A DNA stretch of 64,000 nt, taken from assembly GCA_024402565.1 (NCBI GenBank), contig JAKSTM010000001.1, positions 1-64,000 of the forward strand, written 5' to 3'. Numbering within the stretch: position 1 is the stretch's first letter; every line of letters starts with the position of its first letter. This DNA is from Treponema sp. (lineage in GTDB: Bacteria; Spirochaetota; Spirochaetia; Treponematales; Treponemataceae). The translations under genes were made by a program, and so were the position numbers. Positions 59,878-64,000 of this stretch are shown one piece after another. Below the pieces are notes generated by a model. It worked only from the letters and a program-made list of their open reading frames with translations. It did no database searches and was not told the origin of the DNA.

Positions 59878-60845
59878 AGACAGAAACAGCGTGCTTTGTG
59901 GGCTGTAGAAAGCTCTGAAAAATCAGGACATTCTGCCTGACATTTCTCGTTACGAACCGGACAGCGGTCATAGAACGGGCAGCCTTCTTCCATATTCAGA
60001 ACCGAGCGCACTTCGGAACTGCTTTGTGTTTTTGTGTTCATGGCGCCTTCAAATAAAAGTTTTGTGTAAGGGTGACGGCAGTCTTTCCAGAAATTTTCGG
60101 CTGGTCCTTCTTCTACAAGTTTTCCTCTGTACATTACGCCGATGGTGTCACAGAAATATGTTGCAACGCGAAGATCGTGTGTAATAAAAATATATGAAAG
60201 ATTTCGTTTTTCTTTAAGTTCCGAAAGAAGATTTATAATCTGTCCCTGAACTGAAACATCAAGGGCAGAAACAACTTCGTCACAGATCAGAATTTCCGGT
60301 TCCATTATAAGGCCGCGGGCGATACTGATTCTTTGTCTCTGTCCGCCTGAAAATTCCTGAGGGTGGCGTGAAAGGTCATCAGGATTAAGTCCCACTTCCT
60401 TAAGGGCTTCGGCGGCTTTCTGTTTTGCAGCTTCTTTTCCGTTCCATAAAGAAGAAAATTTAAGTCCTGAAGTGAGAAGCGTTTCTATATTCATTCTAGG
60501 ATTCAGTGAACGGGAAGGGTCCTGGAAAACATATTTCACTTTTTCAAGGTATGCTTTTGATTCTTTTTTATTGAAAGAAAAAATATTTTCGCCTTCTGCC
60601 TTGTTTCCAAAGTAAAGGATTTCGCCTGAAGTGGGCTTATACATCTTTGAAACGAGGCGGGCCGTTGTAGTTTTCCCGCAGCCTGATTCGCCTACAATGC
60701 CGTAAGTTTTTCCTTTTTCAAGGGTGAAAGAAAGGTCATTTACGGCGTAAACGCGCTTTTCGTTTCGGGCGAAGAAACCTGCATTCAGGTTAAAATCCAT
60801 GTAAATTTGCTTGATTTCAAGTATTTTGTCACACATTTTACTCAC
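59874..60845 (-). CDS. oppF: Oligopeptide ABC importer, ATP-binding protein OppF-like
   Basis: A 323-residue ATPase: Walker A GIVGESGCGKTTTARLV, Q-loop KYVFQDPSRSLNPRM, signature FSGGQRQRISIARGL, Walker B ILICDEVVSALD and the C-terminal oligo_HPY segment HPYTKLLFEGAM followed by the Cys-containing CPFYDRCPVRNEKCQAECP. These features identify the DppF/OppF subunit. It overlaps the permease-ATPase fusion gene by 8 nt and is last in the operon. Confidence 0.9.
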   Translation of the reverse strand: MSKMCDKILEIKQIYMDFNLNAGFFARNEKRVYAVNDLSFTLEKGKTYGIVGESGCGKTTTARLVSKMYKPTSGEILYFGNKAEGENIFSFNKKESKAYLEKVKYVFQDPSRSLNPRMNIETLLTSGLKFSSLWNGKEAAKQKAAEALKEVGLNPDDLSRHPQEFSGGQRQRISIARGLIMEPEILICDEVVSALDVSVQGQIINLLSELKEKRNLSYIFITHDLRVATYFCDTIGVMYRGKLVEEGPAENFWKDCRHPYTKLLFEGAMNTKTQSSSEVRSVLNMEEGCPFYDRCPVRNEKCQAECPDFSELSTAHKARCFCL

Positions 60846-62841
60846 CTTCTACAGGAAATGATTTTCTCATTTCTTCGCTAATAAATGCCATTTTACCCTT
60901 TGTATAATGGCTTCCGAACTCAGGAACTGACGAAATCAGTGCTTTTGTGTACGGATGTACTGCATTTGTCATTACATTTTGCGCATTTCCGCTTTCTACG
61001 ACACATCCGTTGTACATAACAAGGATTCTGTCTGAAATTTCTGCGACAAGATTTATGTTGTGGCTGATGAAAATAACGCTTAAATTGCGTTCTTTTTTCA
61101 GTTTAAGAAGAAGACTTACAATCTGTGCCTGGATTGTTACGTCCAGTGCCGTGGTTGGTTCATCTGCAATTACAACTTCGCAGTTCTGGGCCAGGGCAAG
61201 GGCAATACCGATTCTCTGAAGCTGTCCGCCTGAAAACTGATGCGGAAAGTTTTTGAGACGGGATTCCGGATCCGGGATTCCAACTTCTGTCAAAAGTTCA
61301 ACAGCTTTTTTGTCGGCTTCTTCAGGACTGGTTTCCGGGTCTGAGTTTCTGAAAGTTTCAAGGAATGCACTTCCAATGTTCTGAAGCGGATCAAAACTTC
61401 TTCCTGGTTCCTGAAAAATGTATCCGATTTTCTTTCCGCGATACTGGCGGAGTTCGTTCTGGCTTAAGGAAAGAAGATCAGTTCCTTTGTAGAAAATGTG
61501 ACCTGTCACTTCTGCGTTTGCCGGAAGAAGCCCCGGAATAGCGGTTGAAGAAACTGATTTCCCGCTTCCTGATTCGCCAACGATTCCAAGTATTTCGCCT
61601 TCGTAAAGTTTGTAGCTTACGTTTTTTACAGCCGGCACAGAATATTTTTCCGTGCCTTTAATCATGTGGAAAGTAACGTTTAAGTTTCTTATATCAAGAA
61701 GGGCGTCAGCGTCGGGAGTAATATTTTCTTCGGCCTTATTTGTTTGTTTGTTTGCTTTTTCGAAAAGTTTTTTCAGGCTCTTCTTTTTGAACACAACATG
61801 GTATGGATCAAAAAAGTCACGGAGTGCGTCTCCTACAAAGTTGAAAGCAAGAGTAACTGCAAGAAGCATCCAGACAGGATTCAAAAGCCACGGGAATTTC
61901 TTCAGGTTCGAAACTGTTGAAATATCGCGGTTGATGAGGGAACCCCAGCTTACGGCAGGGTCCGCAATACCTAGTCCAAGGTACGAAAGAGTTGTCTCAC
62001 TCATAATGAAGCCCGGAATTGAAAGAGTTGTGCTTACAATCAGAAGGCTTGCAATCTGCGGAATTATATAAGTAAAAATAATGACTGTAGAAGGAATCCC
62101 TTCATTCTGTGCATTCAGGATAAAGTCTTCGCGTTTTATGGAATGTACAATTCCGCGGAGCGTTCGTGCCGAGCCCGGCCAGCCTACCAAAGACAGAATC
62201 AAAGTGATAAGCATGTAGGATGTTCCTGAATCCATTTTTGTGTTCAGAAGGGAACGGAGGAAAAGGATAAAGTACAGGGACGGAATCAGCATAAAAAATT
62301 CTGCTGTGCGCATGATTGTCCAGTCGGCAGCTCCGCCGTAAAAGCCTGCAAGTCCTCCAAGCAGAACTGCAAGAACAAGAGAAATGGCAGAAGCCACAAA
62401 ACCGATTGTAAGGGAAATACGGCTTCCGTAAACGATGCGGGAATAAAGGTCACGCCCCAAGTTGTCGGCTCCCATAAGATAAACAGGATATGTTTTTCCG
62501 TCCTTGTCAGGAACAGTTCCCATTATGCGTATGTCAGATGGGATGAAGCCCAGGATTTTATATTTTTCACCGTGAACAAAAAAACGGACTTTGTGTTCAT
62601 GTCCTTTCACTTTTACATATTTGAAACTTGTTTTGTCGATTACACGGTATTCTCTTGCAACAAGACCGTGACCTGTCATCTGAAGATTTGCAGGGTGAAA
62701 AGAATTTTCTGCATGAGTAACCGTTGCCGGGTAGGGAGCAAAAAAATCTGCAAAAATCATTACAAAATAAAAGAGAAGAATGACTATAAGTGAAACAAGG
62801 GCAACAGGACGGCCCTTCAAATATTTTAAGAATCTTTTCAT
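60838..62841 (-). CDS. Fused OppC permease - OppD ATPase of the oligopeptide importer
   Basis: A 667-residue protein with two normally separate subunits in one frame. Residues about 1-345 are an OppC/DppC permease: a first helix, a roughly 75-residue extracytoplasmic insert, GADNLGRDLYSRIVYGSRISL, then the EAA-loop with SETTLSYLGLGIADPAVSWGSL. A Lys-rich linker (about 350-380) leads to the OppD/DppD ATPase: Walker A GIVGESGSGKSVSSTAI, Q-loop YIFQEPGRSFDPLQ, signature FSGGQLQRIGIALAL, Walker B VVIADEPTTALD and the HPYTKALISSVPE tail, which lacks the usual C-terminal Cys cluster. The frame is continuous, so the fusion is genuine in this sequence. It overlaps both neighbours. Confidence 0.92.
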   Translation of the reverse strand: MKRFLKYLKGRPVALVSLIVILLFYFVMIFADFFAPYPATVTHAENSFHPANLQMTGHGLVAREYRVIDKTSFKYVKVKGHEHKVRFFVHGEKYKILGFIPSDIRIMGTVPDKDGKTYPVYLMGADNLGRDLYSRIVYGSRISLTIGFVASAISLVLAVLLGGLAGFYGGAADWTIMRTAEFFMLIPSLYFILFLRSLLNTKMDSGTSYMLITLILSLVGWPGSARTLRGIVHSIKREDFILNAQNEGIPSTVIIFTYIIPQIASLLIVSTTLSIPGFIMSETTLSYLGLGIADPAVSWGSLINRDISTVSNLKKFPWLLNPVWMLLAVTLAFNFVGDALRDFFDPYHVVFKKKSLKKLFEKANKQTNKAEENITPDADALLDIRNLNVTFHMIKGTEKYSVPAVKNVSYKLYEGEILGIVGESGSGKSVSSTAIPGLLPANAEVTGHIFYKGTDLLSLSQNELRQYRGKKIGYIFQEPGRSFDPLQNIGSAFLETFRNSDPETSPEEADKKAVELLTEVGIPDPESRLKNFPHQFSGGQLQRIGIALALAQNCEVVIADEPTTALDVTIQAQIVSLLLKLKKERNLSVIFISHNINLVAEISDRILVMYNGCVVESGNAQNVMTNAVHPYTKALISSVPEFGSHYTKGKMAFISEEMRKSFPVEGE

Positions 62842-63890
62842 TTTCCGTACCTGATCCTTGGGTCTACAAGGGCTAGAAGAATATCACTTGTTACCATGCC
62901 TATTAAGACAAGGGCTGAAATAAACATGCTGTTTGCAAGAACCAGGTTTATGTCTTCCTGAAGAACGGCTTCGTACATAAGGCGTCCGATTCCGGGATAA
63001 GCAAAAAGAATTTCAAAAATCAAACTTCCCGAAAAAAGACCCGCAAGCATATTTGCGCTTCCCGTAATGTAAGGGTTCAGTGTGTTTCTAAAGGCGTGGT
63101 GCAGGTAAACACGTTTTTCACTTATACCGCGGCTTCGCAGTGCAAAGATGTACGGCATTCCCATCTGGTCAAGCATTGTTGCACGGATTGTTCTCATGGT
63201 TCCGCCGATTCCCGTCAGAAATGAACCGAAAATCGGAAGGAAAATGTGATGGATATAACTTAATGTGAATTTTCCGGGCGCTTCATGAAAAGGAAAATCC
63301 GGATATCCTGTTACAGGAAACCAGCCCGTTGCCGAGGCGAAAAGTTGCAGAAGAATCAGAAGTAACATGCCCGGGAAGGCGTGAAAGAACAGGGCAAAAA
63401 AGGTAGCTGCAATATCAAGACTTGTACCTGCTTTACTTGAAAAATAAACTCCTAAGAGAAATGAAATGACCGTTATGAAAACAAGTGAAATCAGGTTCAG
63501 TAAAACGCTGTTCCAAAGGCGGGACCGAATAAGGAACGAAACCGGTGCTCTCGAAATCATGCTGACTCCAAGGTCGTGGTTCACAAAAACTCTTTTCAGC
63601 CATTTGAAATACTGGATATAAAAAGGGCGGTCAAGCCCGAATTCTTTTCTTGTCTGTTCAAGCTGACTTTCAGTAAACTGACTGTCATTTACGGCAGCGG
63701 TTTGCTTTGAACCTTTTCCTTCAGTACTGGACATAAGCTGCTGGGTGACCATCTGGTCTACAATGTCACCAGGAGCCAGTTCCATAAGACCGAAAAGAGA
63801 AAGACCTAAAAGAAAAAGCAGAACCAGCATGGTAACAATTCGTCTTACAATGAATGTTACCAGCGGATATTTTTTCAGAGGATTAGTCAT
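62838..63890 (-). CDS. oppB: Oligopeptide ABC importer, permease OppB-like
   Basis: A 350-residue BPD permease of the DppB type. The N-terminal helix (about 14-36) has GLSLFGLMELAPGDIVD. A Ser/Lys-rich insert (about 50-70), EFGLDRPFYIQYFKWLKRV and five further helices follow. The EAA loop is RTIRATMLDQMGMPYIFALRSRGISEKRVYLHHAFRN (family pattern), ending with FAYPGIGRLMYEAVLQEDINLV. It overlaps the fusion gene by 4 nt. Confidence 0.92.
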   Translation of the reverse strand: MTNPLKKYPLVTFIVRRIVTMLVLLFLLGLSLFGLMELAPGDIVDQMVTQQLMSSTEGKGSKQTAAVNDSQFTESQLEQTRKEFGLDRPFYIQYFKWLKRVFVNHDLGVSMISRAPVSFLIRSRLWNSVLLNLISLVFITVISFLLGVYFSSKAGTSLDIAATFFALFFHAFPGMLLLILLQLFASATGWFPVTGYPDFPFHEAPGKFTLSYIHHIFLPIFGSFLTGIGGTMRTIRATMLDQMGMPYIFALRSRGISEKRVYLHHAFRNTLNPYITGSANMLAGLFSGSLIFEILFAYPGIGRLMYEAVLQEDINLVLANSMFISALVLIGMVTSDILLALVDPRIRYGK

Positions 63891-63891
63891 A

Positions 63892-64000
63892 TTATTTCTT
63901 CAGATAAACGTATTGGAGTTCAGCACCGTTCAGGTTGTCGTAATAAACATTTGTAAAATCCCAGCGGTTCTGAATAGCAAAGAATGATCTGTTTCTCATA
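63892..64000 (-). CDS. C-terminal end of an upstream operon gene, probably the peptide-binding protein
   Basis: The last 35 codons before a TAA at 63892-63894 are visible (RNRSFFAIQNRWDFTNVYYD, then LQYVYLKK). The stop lies 1 bp before the oppB start, so this gene heads the operon. The position and the 'IQNRWDFTNVYYDN' style of ending suggest a family 5 extracellular solute-binding protein, but the rest lies outside the window. Confidence 0.55.
   Translation of the reverse strand, partial: MRNRSFFAIQNRWDFTNVYYDNLNGAELQYVYLKK

Overview
The window looks like chromosomal DNA of a Treponema-type spirochaete. This is inferred from gene content, codon style and gene order; no search was run. Pointers are SpoVG, bactofilin, a long SHMT with a central insertion, a Reg_prop/adenylate cyclase receptor, an isolated FliL-like protein, exported SPOR and TPR proteins, and the run capD-like, DegT aminotransferase, molybdopterin oxidoreductase, which from memory resembles the TP0077-TP0080 region of T. 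pallidum. The DNA is AT-rich throughout (not computed), apart from two short GC-rich intergenic repeats. There is no phage, IS element, CRISPR array or rRNA.

Layout. 1-5.6 kb is an accessory-looking patch: a partial exported protein, a PadR regulator with an alpha/beta hydrolase behind a 30-bp palindrome, a decayed pseudogene, a compact redox module (TlpA-like thioredoxin, a 45-residue CXXC membrane peptide, a membrane polyferredoxin) and a broken S41 peptidase. 5.6-9.7 kb holds indolepyruvate:ferredoxin oxidoreductase (iorA-iorB) divergent from an acyl-CoA-ligase-like enzyme: aromatic amino-acid or 2-oxoacid catabolism. 9.8-16.3 kb has bactofilin, a TPR protein, MtaB, ornithine carbamoyltransferase, an ACT protein and the methionine importer MetNIQ. 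16.3-19.3 kb (minus strand) has dGTPase, a FliL-like protein and HflX. 19.4-22.8 kb has gatC-gatA, ispE-spoVG and tRNA-Gln(UUG).

22.9-30.0 kb is the most system-like part. It has an ECF-type sigma factor with a roughly 400-residue C-terminal extension, a LytTR response regulator, a GHKL kinase with almost no sensor, and two full-length ABC exporters. In front of the exporters lie two 15-bp direct repeats offset by exactly 21 bp, next to a -10 box, a typical LytTR operator geometry. 30.1-32.9 kb carries infC-rpmI-rplT, a ZapB-like/ZapA pair and a YaiI-family protein.

32.8-46 kb (minus strand) has HD-GYP/GAF, an aconitase-family hydratase, the propeller-adenylate cyclase with a histidine phosphatase, a chemoreceptor, glyA and argS. 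46-54 kb has a lipoprotein plus a NeuB-like synthase facing a five-gene minus-strand run: NDP-sugar dehydratase, aminotransferase and three subunits of a divergent xanthine-dehydrogenase-type enzyme. 54-59.9 kb has an exported protein, a Glu-rich SPOR protein, miaA-ttcA, a split chromate transporter and a HAD phosphatase. 59.9-64 kb (minus strand) is an oligopeptide ABC operon in which the OppC permease and OppD ATPase are one polypeptide.

A trait that recurs across the window is a TATAAT-like -10 box ending exactly 6-7 nt before the start codon with no Shine-Dalgarno sequence (gatC, ispE, the cyclase, argS, the lipoprotein, the molybdopterin subunit, perhaps miaA). This suggests that several leaderless mRNAs coexist with normal SD-led genes.
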